Assembly (NCBI GenBank): GCA_014621425.1
Contig: JAANBB010000035.1
Location: forward strand, 120,422 to 184,421
Reading direction: 5' to 3'
Length of the DNA: 64,000 nucleotides
DNA from: Cylindrodendrum hubeiense
Lineage: Eukaryota > Ascomycota > Sordariomycetes > Hypocreales > Nectriaceae
Part shown: piece by piece, positions 1 to 10,872 of the stretch
Position numbering within the stretch: position 1 is the first letter of the stretch
How the letters are laid out: the number at the start of each line of letters is the position of its first letter
Notes under the pieces: model-generated
Seen by the model: only the letters and a program-made list of their open reading frames with translations
Told to the model about the DNA's origin: nothing
Database searches by the model: none
Translations under genes and position numbers: made by a program

Positions 1-2163
1 TTGTTGCGTCTCAAAATCGTTGTCAAAATTCTTCATTGCATCAAGACCGTCCCGTAATTGTTGCAATGACAGCTCGGCGTTCTTTGAGATAGCTAGTGCT
101 TGAGAGATTCGGACAACATTTTTTATTTGCCGCCCATTCAGTTCACTCGACGCTAGTTCTTCAAGTGCATGATCCATATCAGATTCGGTTTGAAGCTTAA
201 AGGATGCTTTTTCGAGGAAGTTACGCCACAGGGATTTGCGACTGAACGAGTCCAGCGGAGGATAGTAGATCGCTAGCTGGACGCGAGACCTGAAGGCCCG
301 GTCAAACGCATCGATGCGATTTGTCGTGAGAAAGAGAATGCCCTCGTAGTATTCGAGAACTCTAAGGAAGACTATTCAGATATAGTTAGCGGAATCGCAG
401 CATTACTCGTGGGAACGTGTTGAATGCAGACCTGAAACTAAGCTATTCCTTGCCAAGTCTGAAACAGTGCGCTGCTCTAAGAACACGTCTGCCTCATCTA
501 TCAGAGCTACTGCCTTCCACTTCTCGGCAAGTTGAAAAGCCGATACGAGACCCTCCTCGACCGAGTCAGCTGTTGATCCAATTGTACTCGCATCGATTCT
601 CAGAAGAGGTTTCTTGCAGTGGTCAGCTATACTCTCTAAGGCTTCGTTAGCTAATTAACGTGGTAATAATCGATGCTCACTCACCTGCGGTCAACGTCTT
701 TCCAACCCCAGGCTCCCCGTGAAGAAGGAAGATAGTGCCCTTTCCCTTGCCTTTGATTATATCGTCAAGCTCCAACTCGGAACTGTCGTTGTGGAAGCGA
801 ACTAGTGACAGAATGATGTCCTTGTAGCTTTGTTGCAGCATCAAGGACGACGCAAAGACGTCATCATCAAAGTCGATTAATTCTATACAATCAAGGAAGA
901 AATACCCCCATCTCTTCTCGTTTGGAGCGAAACCGGGAATTTCATGATTGCAAATGATATACTGCTCATCCGTCAATGATAGGTTAGTTGTCGACTCGTC
1001 CAATATGTATTGGTCGTGGTCGGGCTCTAGGTATATATCGTGACCTGGCCTTGCTTCGAAAAACGTCTTAGGGTCTGTAATGATGCGCCCCTTGATCTTC
1101 CCTCGGTGCGAGTCAGCTCAAACCTTCAAACTCAAAGATGGTTACATACCCAGGTTTTCTGAATTGGGAAATAGTCATCGATGCCTAACATTGTCGCATT
1201 CCGATCTTTCCCAAGCACGTCCGCAACGCCAGTATATTTTCGGTAATGAACCCCTTGTAAGGAAATATACTTTCGACCTCGAGAGAGAAGTTCTTGTCGT
1301 ATTTCCTCCTGCTCGTCGTGGTATTGCAGAGGGAAGACATTCAGAGCAGTCAACTCCTTGTAGCCATTAAAATACCTGATGTTGCAAGTCATCTCAGCGT
1401 ATCCCAGGCTCAATCCATCTGTATCAAAGGAATAACCTTGAATAATCCATTTGTGATTCAAGACGCACCACGGCCTAATGCATTGACAAGACAGAGTCAT
1501 AGACTTGAACAATATGACCCGCATACACCTAATGGTGATTGACGGTGGGATGTACACTAGCTCGCCCGGTTTGAAGACTGTCCACAAATTGGCGAAATCC
1601 ATTGAAGGCTTGATCTGTTGGGGTTCAACGTTGACCGCGTGAGCAAAAATGGCGGTGTTGAGTTCTTGATGCATATGCTGAAGGAGAAATGATATGTGGA
1701 ACTGAGCCTCAGTGGCCGGTTGAAGCATCATTCCATGCCCGAATAACTCGTTGCGGAAGTGGAACAGGCAACGAGGCTCACCATGAATGATGATATGTTT
1801 GACGTCAGTATTGACGTCTTTGAATTCAGGGATGATATGCTTCAGGGCAATTTTCATGAACGGCGAACGGATCTCGGTTTCTGTGCGCTCCATGTCGCCT
1901 TTCAAAGTCCAGTACCTTGTCTTGACTATGGCAGACATGTCTTCCTTAGAGCTGTATTTCTTGCCTATATTCTGTCGTGTTCCACTCCTCAGGCGAATTT
2001 TATTGCCTTCGGAGTTGAAGACGGAGTCGAATTGGTTGAGTTCGCATTTCATTCCAGCGCCATCATTAGCTATTTGAGGGTGGACTGGTCGAACCTGTTG
2101 GGTATACTCGGCAAAGGAGCCAGCCGAGTTAAAAATCGAATTGAACTGCAAATCATCATCCAT
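1..2163 (-). CDS. AAA+ ATPase with fungal N-terminal region (DUF7025-type), 3' end beyond the window
   Basis: Partial gene, 661 residues visible. Exons on the minus strand: 2163-1146, 1074-685, 635-432 and 371-1, reading to the window edge. Introns are 1075-1145 (donor GTAACC, chosen because it alone keeps the frame), 636-684 and 372-431. The N-terminal ~430 residues resemble the uncharacterised domain that precedes the ATPase in many fungal AAA proteins. Walker A (GEPGVGKT) is at residues 459-466 and Walker B (ALIDEAD) at 513-519; after the third intron come the LTTNR sensor segment and an arginine-containing RAFRSR segment. These support an active ATPase, but substrate and cellular site are unknown. 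Proteins of this architecture are common and multicopy in filamentous ascomycetes. Family is confident, role is not; the domain name is from memory. Confidence 0.85.
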
Positions 2164-4260
2164 GGTGATTACTAGTCATGTAATTGTGATTCCATGAATA
2201 CAAAAAGAATGCTCTAAACGCAATCGATGGTGAAGATGGAATGCCGGAATTCGATCACGTATTTATTAGGCTGACTCCCTGCCGATATTTCCATTTTCCA
2301 GCAGCAGGAGAACCTGACACAGGAGAGTCAAAGCGACCGCTACTTGGACGAGGCAGCACTGGTGGGATTGTCACACGTCCGTGCCTTACAGGCCACGGAT
2401 GAGACACGAAACATGGAGGCATGTTAGTGTGGAAATAAAGGCACGTGTTACCAACTTGACTGGAAAATGATCCCATTATTGGTTGCCTGTTTCAGACGCC
2501 TAACGCCCAACGCGCCCACTCCGTACCAATAGTCATATTTTTGCAGGGGCCTCCGCCTTGACCGAACTCTGCGCTTTGGCTTGTCTGACACAAGCAAGTC
2601 CATGAAATGGCTCCTCTTCAGCCGTCTCGTTAAGCCACCTTTTTATCGCACTCCCGTTTGCATTACTGGCTGCCCTGCGGGCGACCTTCGTGGTCACCGT
2701 CCTGCGAGGAGGTAAATGCTGTGCCTCGGTGGCGGCTCTGACCTATTAATGCCTCAGTTTTAGTTGGGGTCATAGTGTGTTTAACCTAAGGTAGGGTGAG
2801 GGTGGTTATTGACCTGATTTGCGCTGACGTCGTTCATCTTTGTTGGAGATTGGGGTATTGGGCTAGGCAATCCGAGATACCCAAGTAGCGATATCGCTTT
2901 GCTCGTTTGTTGTATGAACAGTATACGTTCCAACCTTTTATGATTGACCAAGTACCAATGGATCCGTAAAGTGAAGATAACAATTGACTGTTCGAACAGA
3001 TTGGTTGTTCAAACGAATAAAGATACCTGCGTGGATGGAAGAATGTCTATGGGTAGTGTGAGTCTATTTATTCTAGTCTTGTGACTGCCAGGCACCATCA
3101 CCGTCCTTCAGATTTACATTGTGAGGCCGAAATAGAAACAGCATCTCGCCACAGGTGTGCATTCTAACTAAAGGGACTATTAAGAACTTTCTGGGACTAT
3201 GGTATTATTGCAACACAGGCAGTCTGGTGCCGGCCCATGCTGGCTAATGCTAGCATGTGTCTCGTGGCGTAGAGTTTTCTGCCCTTTTTCACACTTTTGT
3301 CCATCGGAAATTACTGCAAAGCGTGTCTACTCGCTGGCCAAAATATCCGACTTCATCCAGGCATGGCGTCGCAGGGACAATAATGCCCATCCAATCAATG
3401 GCCGTTGGCTAACATTCAGGCGGCCCATCCAAAGACAGTTCGTGTGTTCAACCTGCCGAGAGGAACTAAGCACGGGCTTATCTCGCATCCTGGCGGACTT
3501 TTGGCCATCCAGATATTTGCACCAGGAGCATGAGGGTGAGAGTTAGCTCATGCAACCCCGATTCAGCCCGGCAAGATAACTGGGAGTCCTAATCTCGGCT
3601 TTTCTTGGACTTTCTGATCCATAGGGATGAGATTGCTGACTGTGGACGGCGATTGCCGCGAACACAGTCCCCCCTCCCTGCTCAAGGCGACAAGCGCAAC
3701 GGAAACGCGAGGGGGCGGCGGACAAATCTTGGACTTTGGTGGACTTTCATCTGTGGACTCTGTGTCAGGCGCTGAACCGGGACACATGGGGTTCCGGCAG
3801 GGTTTCATCTGGTGTCTCCGGGACATGTGGGATTTTTTTGGACTTTCTTGTGACCCTGCATGGGGCACTGAGTCCAGGAAGCATTACCAGTCATGCCAGC
3901 GTCACTCAGGATCCTGGTCCCGCGCCACCGTGGTGAGAGTGACATGGCGACGAGCAAACACGCCAATAGGAGGGTAGACTAGCGCTGGCCGCAGAAACAC
4001 GCTCAAAGTGCGAAATTTTGTTGAACTTTGGGCCAGCCTCTTTTTAATTGTCAGCCTCACTGTAGGGCAATGTAAGACATGCGGGATACAGGTCCATTGA
4101 CATGCGGGATACAGGTCCCTTGACAAGTACTTCGTACATCGTCCCTGGTGGTTCGCTCGTTCGTCAGCCCTGTCCGGTCCTCTCCCACCATTCATATAGC
4201 CACATGTAGCCATCACACATTTTCGTCGTTGCTGGCATTCTCTCCACCAAAGAAATCAAA
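2164..4260. other. intergenic, no gene seen
   Basis: About 2.1 kb between the divergent AAA ATPase and Clr5 genes. Short open frames exist on both strands but none has fungal-protein character or a coherent splice structure. A small tandem repeat lies at 4076-4121. The last ~60 bases before 4261 have the C-rich, AAATCAAA-ATG context typical of a fungal translation start. Confidence 0.6.
4076..4121. repeat. two-copy tandem repeat, 23-bp period
   Basis: The 20-base word GACATGCGGGATACAGGTCC occurs at 4076-4095 and again at 4099-4118, separated by ATT, and is followed by CTTGAC, the start of a third partial unit. It lies about 140 bases upstream of the Clr5-domain gene, in its presumed promoter. 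Function unknown. Confidence 0.9.
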
Positions 4261-6348
4261 ATGTCTGATGAGCCTTGGGGGCATTCCCAAGCATACGGAA
4301 GCAATTGGCAAAGGTGGCCCGTTGATCCAGCCTCAACCCGCAACTTGGAGGCCCCCCTTCAGCTCTCTCTACCTCCACTTTCTCCTCTCAATCAGACGGT
4401 AACACTGGGAATACACTCAGGCCAGAGCACAGATTATTCCCGCCTCCACCAACCGTCTGCTTTCCTTCAGCGTCCATCAACCCCCCCTCTTCCTTCACGC
4501 CAAGATGCAACGCTCAATATCCAAGCGATTGGCAACTCCCAGGACCCAGAGCCACAGGTCGAGTCCACCACTCAGCCCCGCCGGAATCCACCCGAGGCTA
4601 CCTGGGATGCACACAAGAACATGATTCACAAAATGTACATCGAGGATAACGAGACCCTTGATAAGACTATATATATGATGAAACATAAACATCAATTCAA
4701 TGCGACGTGAGTGCCACCCAGTGATCCGATCAAGGACAAAGACACTCACAGCAATGCAGAAAGAGAATGTACAAGGACAAGCTCAGTTCTTGGGGTTTTT
4801 CTAAGAATCTGAAGAAGGGCACCGTTCGAACTATTGTCCAGCGAACCAAGCAAAGGAAAGGTCGCGAGACTGAGGTTCTCGTAAACGGGACTAAGTTTAC
4901 CTTGGATCGTGTGCAGAAATCATACGACAGGCATTTCCCCCCTGGCACGAGCAGAGCACCAGGTAAGTTTTGTTCTTGTACTGAATATTTCATTTGTGCT
5001 AATCGTGGAGCATCCAGATGAGTCTACCGCTGACGTTGTGGTGCAAACCCCTGTAATCGGGGCCGACCGTGCCTGGTCAACGGCCCGCCATCGCATTCCT
5101 GCTGAGCAGGTTTGGACACCCTCAAGCAGAACCCCGGTGACCAACAGACGCTATTTTGAAGTAGATCTCCTTCCGACAGAAGGTCGGGGGCTTCCTCTAG
5201 ACCAGCTTATCAGATTTAGGAGGAATGCGTCGGACTTGTTTCAACAGGGGAAACATATAGAAGCCGCATACAACTTCAAAACTGCTCTGTGCGGCTTACG
5301 GGATTTGTTGGGTAATACTCATCGGCTTTCAGTTCAGACAGCCTTCGATCTGGCAGAAATCTACGAAAGCGACGATGGCTCTGACAAGGCCGACTTGGTT
5401 CTCAACTGGATGTCGGAAAACAACAGCGATGAAATGGGCCTATGGCATCCAGACACGCTCGAGCACTACCTCAAAGTGATTGAGTTCCTTCAATCATCGT
5501 CTCGGTATGATCACGCAAAGTTACTGGCTTTTCGTATCTATCACGCTGTCCGTGATAGCTGGGGCCCTCGAAAATTCGTCCTCATTCCAAACAGAGCTGA
5601 GCTTGATGAACAGTCATCTGAAGCACTAGACCCAGAGGTGATGGACCAAATATTTGCTGATTCTTCTGATGGGATTAAAGTTAGTCAGCAGCTCAAAGTT
5701 GCGAACCTGTGGGCGACAGCCGAAATTCCTGGCATGGGCGATATTCTTCGGCGATTAATTGACCAGTGTGAGAGGTATCCTGCGAGCCTCTCCAGAGAAG
5801 CCCTGGAAGCAAGGTGTATGTTAATTAAGACATGCATCACTGCAGGAGCGTCCGATCTTGCAGACTCGGAGTGCAAGATTGCGCGAGACGCCCTGGCAAA
5901 GATCATTCTTACCAACAACAATATGATTCCTGACGACGTACTCGATCTCTCAATTCAGCTTGCCTCCTTACATCTACAGAATAACAATGCTGACAGATGC
6001 GAGAGGGTCCTAGCATGGACTGCTGACATCATAGAGGGTCTAGTGTCCAATTTTGACCGGCCCCAGTTCGCCAAAAATGCACGCACTGCAATAACCTACT
6101 TTACCAGAGTTGGGCTATGGTACCACGAACAATCGGGCTGGGATAATGCGGGACCGTGGTTTGAACGAGGCCTTGCCCTTGTATCAAAAAATGCCAAATG
6201 CCCCAACTCGATTACCGATTTGCTGGAGAATGCCATCGACCGGCACAGTTTTAGTTTCGATGATCTTCATGAACATTTCTGTCCAGAAATCTCGAACATT
6301 AGACTATTTGAGTACGTGGATGTGGAATTGGATGTTCAAGTTGCATGA
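4261..6348 (+). CDS. Clr5-domain protein with TPR-like C-terminus
   Basis: Exons 4261-4706, 4760-4962 and 5018-6348 give 659 residues; introns are 53 and 55 bp with GTGAGT and GTAAGT donors. Residues ~113-172 form a Clr5 domain (pattern W-x-x-H-K ... Y-x-E-x-N-x-T-L ... WGFSKN), interrupted by intron 1; joining the exons restores the domain, which supports the model. Fission yeast Clr5 acts in gene silencing, and fungal paralogues are presumed chromatin- or DNA-associated. The rest is helical; the stretch coded by ~5200-5560 looks like degenerate tetratricopeptide repeats (FQQGKHIEAAYNFKTAL). The N-terminus is Pro/Ser/Gln-rich and probably disordered. A start at 4261 fits the leader context. 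Clr5 proteins form large variable families in filamentous ascomycetes; target genes cannot be inferred. Confidence 0.85.
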
Positions 6349-7068
6349 TTTTGAACACGCTAGGTTTTCTTTTTCATGGCTCGCCAATATAAGATTCAAT
6401 TTTAATTCTTGATACTGTATTTGCTATCACATACCGTAACGTCGTACATACTTGAACTGGGAGTGATGAATCTTGTGTTGATTTCCTTCTATCTGACTAA
6501 TCTCATTACTGACCGAGTGCTTTTAAGTATACTGGCACCTCTTTGCCACTGCCTCGTAAAGGGTAAGCAGGGCCGTGAAGATCAACTACTGTCTATGATC
6601 AATTACGGTGAAAGAAGCAAAGGAATGAAAAGAACACGACCATTAGAAGGCGCTGCGATTAATAGGACGGAATGGGGAAGTCACGCCTAATTGCCATGTG
6701 TGTTTGCGTTTTATCATTATGGCCGGCTCGCAGAATTGCGCAGCCACCTTATACACATCCATGACGACAAGATATAAGAACCAAGTGAACAAGAGCGGGG
6801 GAAACGGATGATCGGATAAAGGCTAGTGGTGAAGTACTTGAATTTGAATGTACTTGTCAGTTCGACCCTTTGAGTCTTTGTAATTTATCTGTGATATTTA
6901 TATTTGTTTTCGTACAACCGCTGGGTATTGATCCCACCACGGTGTCAAAACATGCTAGAAACGATGTTGCATTTGCAGATGCCCGTGATCCAGTACCAGA
7001 ACATCCTATTTCTGTGTAATAAACGCCTTCTGCTCCCATAATAAGTTTAAATCAACGCCAATATGCCC
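6349..7068. other. intergenic between convergent 3' ends, nothing recognised
   Basis: 720 bases between the 3' ends of the Clr5 gene and the GH76 gene. It is AT-richer than its neighbours, as expected for 3' untranslated regions; no gene or repeat was identified. Confidence 0.6.
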
Positions 7069-8698
7069 TTAGTCAAATATACTCATCCATAGAATGGCGC
7101 CACTCGCAGAGCTGAGAATCAAGAATGTTAGGATGCCCGCTCCAGCCCTGTCCGCTCCGGTTATGGGTGTTGGCTCAGGCATGTCGTGACTGTTCTTTCC
7201 GGCGTTGGGGTCGCCCTTGGAAATACCTCCTGTCATGTTCGTCACGGGCGGGTCCGCATCCTCGATCAGCAGACTGGATACGGCTCCAAGGACACTCATC
7301 GCCTCCCCGGCGCCACTCGTTTCGTCCACGGCTGGGTCGACAAACTCCCCTGAACTCCAGTAGAAGCCGCACACGCGGCCGGATTCGCCACCGGTACATT
7401 GGTTCGCGGCGGCCAGGGCGGACTTGGCGAGGACGGGAAGGATCTTGTCCTTGGTGTGGGGGGCGATTTGTGTCACGACGGCGAGCCACCTGTGAACGTA
7501 TCCCTTGAACGACAGCATATCCGTCGAGCAGACTCCTTGCTTGCCTTCGCAGGGGGCTTCCCAAGCGATATCCTTGGGAAAGAAATTCTTGAGCAAGGAG
7601 TCGAGGAGCTTGTCGACCCGGTCTTTCCAGACTTCAGAGCCATCGGTCTGTCAAATGTTAGCTGCAGTTAGGTGGTAAGTGATGCACTGGACTGACATGG
7701 TTGTACATGAACGCCGACCCTTGGAGCAAGATGGCAGCGTTGTAAGAGAAGGTGGCCTTGTTTATGTCGGTGCAGTTTTTCTCGACGTGGGCGCCGTCAT
7801 AGACTTGATAGGTGTCGTGGTCAATGTAGTTGACTGCCCATAGCCAATCCCAGGTCTCCTCGGCGTAGTCCGCGTATGTCGTGTTGCCGGTGTACCTAGC
7901 AAGTCGAGAACCAATGTTGAAGAAACAGCCATTCGCGATTGCTATCGATCCCAAGTCAGTCGGAGGATCGTTGCGGGGGCCAGGAAGACTCACTATTCTT
8001 ATAAGTGTATCCGGAGTTGGAAAATGGAATCTGCCATCTCAAGCCGCCATTACAGTGCTTGTCGTGTCGCCCGGGAGCCGCTTGAGTCGCCCAGACACCT
8101 TGTGCTAACGCCAACCACTGTGGCTTGTCGTCCGGAGGGTTGGGGAACTTATTTTCAGCGGCCAGCATAGCCGTCATGCCCCAGAACCCTTGATCGTCGT
8201 TTCCCAAGGACGCTGTGTGGTTCAAAGGCATAAAATCCGCATTGTCGCCAGTTTGGTGCAAGATGCCTTCCATAACGACATCATTGTAGCTCGAGTCACC
8301 CGTCAACTTCCAGTAGTCTGTTCTCACTTAGTTCTTGTCCTTTCGGAAATCCAGTTTGGACTGATCCGGGTATCACGCACCGACATAAGTTCCCATCATG
8401 GCGCCTCCTTCCCACCAGTAGTAGTCGCCCAGGTATTCGGTGGGCGGCCCGGGCAGGATACCTGGAATCATGCCGGTCTGGTTTCCGGTGTACTGAAGCA
8501 TGAGGTCGTAGGCTAGGGTTCGGGCTGTGTCTCGAATCTCATCTGGAAGAGCATTAGGGTCAGTGCGTTACGTACAGCCGATGAGGGCATTTTACCTTTG
8601 GTGCTGACTTTGTAGTACTGTGCTTCGGCGGACTGCAAGAAAAGACTCCCCAAGAGGATTCCAGCCTGGGCCACGACGGCCGAGCTGGGTGACCGCAT
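7069..8698 (-). CDS. GH76 (Dfg5/Dcw1-type) GPI-anchored endo-alpha-1,6-mannanase or transglycosidase
   Basis: Five exons on the minus strand: 8698-8596, 8542-8381, 8317-7994, 7941-7697 and 7647-7069; 470 residues; introns 49-63 bp. Signal peptide about residues 1-26. The GH76 signature DDQGFWG starts with the catalytic Asp pair at residues 129-130; [12 protein letters not shown] and NGGLRW are also family-like. The last ~20 residues are hydrophobic after a small, polar Asp/Gly stretch, as in a GPI-attachment signal. Family knowledge: Dfg5/Dcw1 proteins act at the plasma membrane and wall, probably processing the GPI-anchor mannan core to attach wall proteins to glucan, and are needed for hyphal growth. 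The Met at 8698 was preferred to the upstream in-frame Met at 8836 because it starts directly at the signal peptide. Confidence 0.93.
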
Positions 8699-10872
8699 GT
8701 TGAATATGAGAATAAAGAGTGACGGGAACTGAAAGGGCCTGGTCGAGGCGATGGAGTCGGATCTAGACGATTGGAGAGTGCGAAATCGGAGTAAATGAGA
8801 GGATGGATTAAGAATAAATAAACTAGGCCGCCTCAAGAGAATGAGATGGGAAAGAGAGTGGAGTGGAAGTCCTAACCGGCCATGAAGTCATACGAAATCA
8901 CGGAACAGTCGGTTGCAAGGCGAAAGCGAGGAGGAGAAGAAGATCGAAGTCACGAGCAGGAGATGTCAAGAAGAGCGATAAGTGGGATTGCCCCAGGTCT
9001 ATCAAGTGCAGAAAGTCTTGGCCAAACATAGCGCACGACACGGTCACCAGTAAACCACGACTTGGTACGAGCCAAGCTTCTGGGCACCGGGGCAGTGCAT
9101 CCCCAGTCGCAATACAAGCTGCTTGGCAGGCGTTTGGTAGGCGCTTGGCAGTCTGAGCCCGCAATTGGCATGAAGAAGATGGAGGCGGCAGGCCAATCCC
9201 CAGCGAGAGCGATCGACGGATACCAAGACATTCAGCGCGTATTCAATTATGAGTGAGCGGTGGCCCGTCCCTGGTCAGGCTGGCTGGTGGGCGCAGCAGG
9301 GGCCAAGACATGGCCAAATCTTGGCAAAGAGCGACGAGCGACGAGCGACAAGCAAGCCACGTAATTGTGTCAGAGCTTGGCGGCCTGGGGAAATTGGGCT
9401 GCGGTGGTGTCTGCGATGGAGGCCAGGAGGCATCCGTGGCTATCCGTGGGCGTTGGAACAGCAGCGCATCACGGGGGATATGGCGAAACGCGGGTGCCGG
9501 AACAAGAAACACACCACGTGCTGGACATCTGCGCGGGGACTACGCATTTGTGGTTGCAAGTCGGCGACAGGGAGTAGCTTGAACCTCCGGGAGGGGCATC
9601 ATCCGGGCCACCGGGTGCACCGGGAGACGGGGAGGACGATTACGCGTCTTTATCTACACCTTGTTTCCCTTGACAAGCATAGTTACATGTCGATTGTCCG
9701 TACACAGGGAGGAATGAATCATTGATGGCCGGCAGCGCCAGGGGATGATCAATACTGGCCGTGGAGAAAGCCCGCTGACAAGCCAGAATGCAGCCAGTCC
9801 CGCCAGGGCTCCAGGACACAGCCCGAACAACTGGGGAAGGAAAAGGGGTCGCATTTGCTGGTGTCTGTATCTGAGTCTCTTGGCAAGATGAGGAGCAGCG
9901 CGAGCCCCCGTAGCAATGTCCAGACACTGGCTTTGTCGAGACGCCATTGCAGGTAGTGGCCCAGATTGTGGGCTTGGCAGACTTGGCAGGGGCTAGGAAT
10001 GAGAGCGACAGCGTCGCCACCAGGCATTTGCCCCCTTGCCAAGGGCTGCCGTGCATCTACAAGCCTGATACTTGTTCGTAAATACCTGTTCAGGAGACAC
10101 AGCAGTGCCCCCGAAGGCTCCGGCCAGGTCCAAGCCAAGTCCACATTGCGCTCACTGTCCCCATCTCCATCTCATTTAGCGGAGAGTACACTAAACCTAA
10201 CTTTAATTGCGCCCCAGGCCTCCCCTGTGCGCCCCCTGGCCTCCCTGGAACTAGCTCCCTGGCCCCCAGCGACGAGCCGGCGACAGGAGTGGCCTCAATC
10301 CGCCGAACCTCCACCACAGACTGACACACCGTCCGCCGCACCGGCCAGTGACAGCGCGACACCACACCAGCCAGGTGCCACGGGGAAGAATGCGCAGTAA
10401 AGCCCCCCTGGTATGCTTAAATATTACCTTATTCTCTCGAAACGCGGGTGTGCGTCACCAGAGACCCTATGTATGCATCGAGGCGGCTCTTCGGGGTTCT
10501 GCCTGTGTCCGACGGCCACGCATCCGCGTATTCCGTGCTGCGCGAGCAGGTCTTCGCAGGTTTCGCTTTCGGGTCGAACAAGGTGGCATCGTATTTCCAG
10601 CGCCAGGGCTTGGTTTTCCTTTGGCGCTGCGTCTTGGCTGTATCTTGGCACGACGGCTTGGCGCCTTTGCAGGACATTGCTTGGACGGAGCCATGGTCAC
10701 AGGTGAGCAGGCGAAGTTGTGAAACCGCCAATGCAGTGCTCCGACGGGACAGCTCTCGGACGCAACGGAGCAAGTCATGATATTTATGCACTACGTCGCC
10801 CCGTATTAGTCACTGAGCCGAAATCAGCCATCTCGGCCAAAGATGAACCAGCAGCTGCCCTCCCATGTCCGC
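8699..10872. other. intergenic, no gene supported
   Basis: 2.17 kb holding the GH76 promoter (pyrimidine-rich on the minus strand just above 8698) and sequence between it and the NLR pseudogene. It is GC-rich, with chance open frames of 60-160 codons in all frames. None shows domain-like composition, codon bias or plausible introns. Confidence 0.55.

Noticed and set aside
2980..3010. GTTCGAAC-like T-loop word suggesting a tRNA
   Set aside because: No acceptor or anticodon stem can be formed around it; other TTCGA words in the window were also inspected without success.
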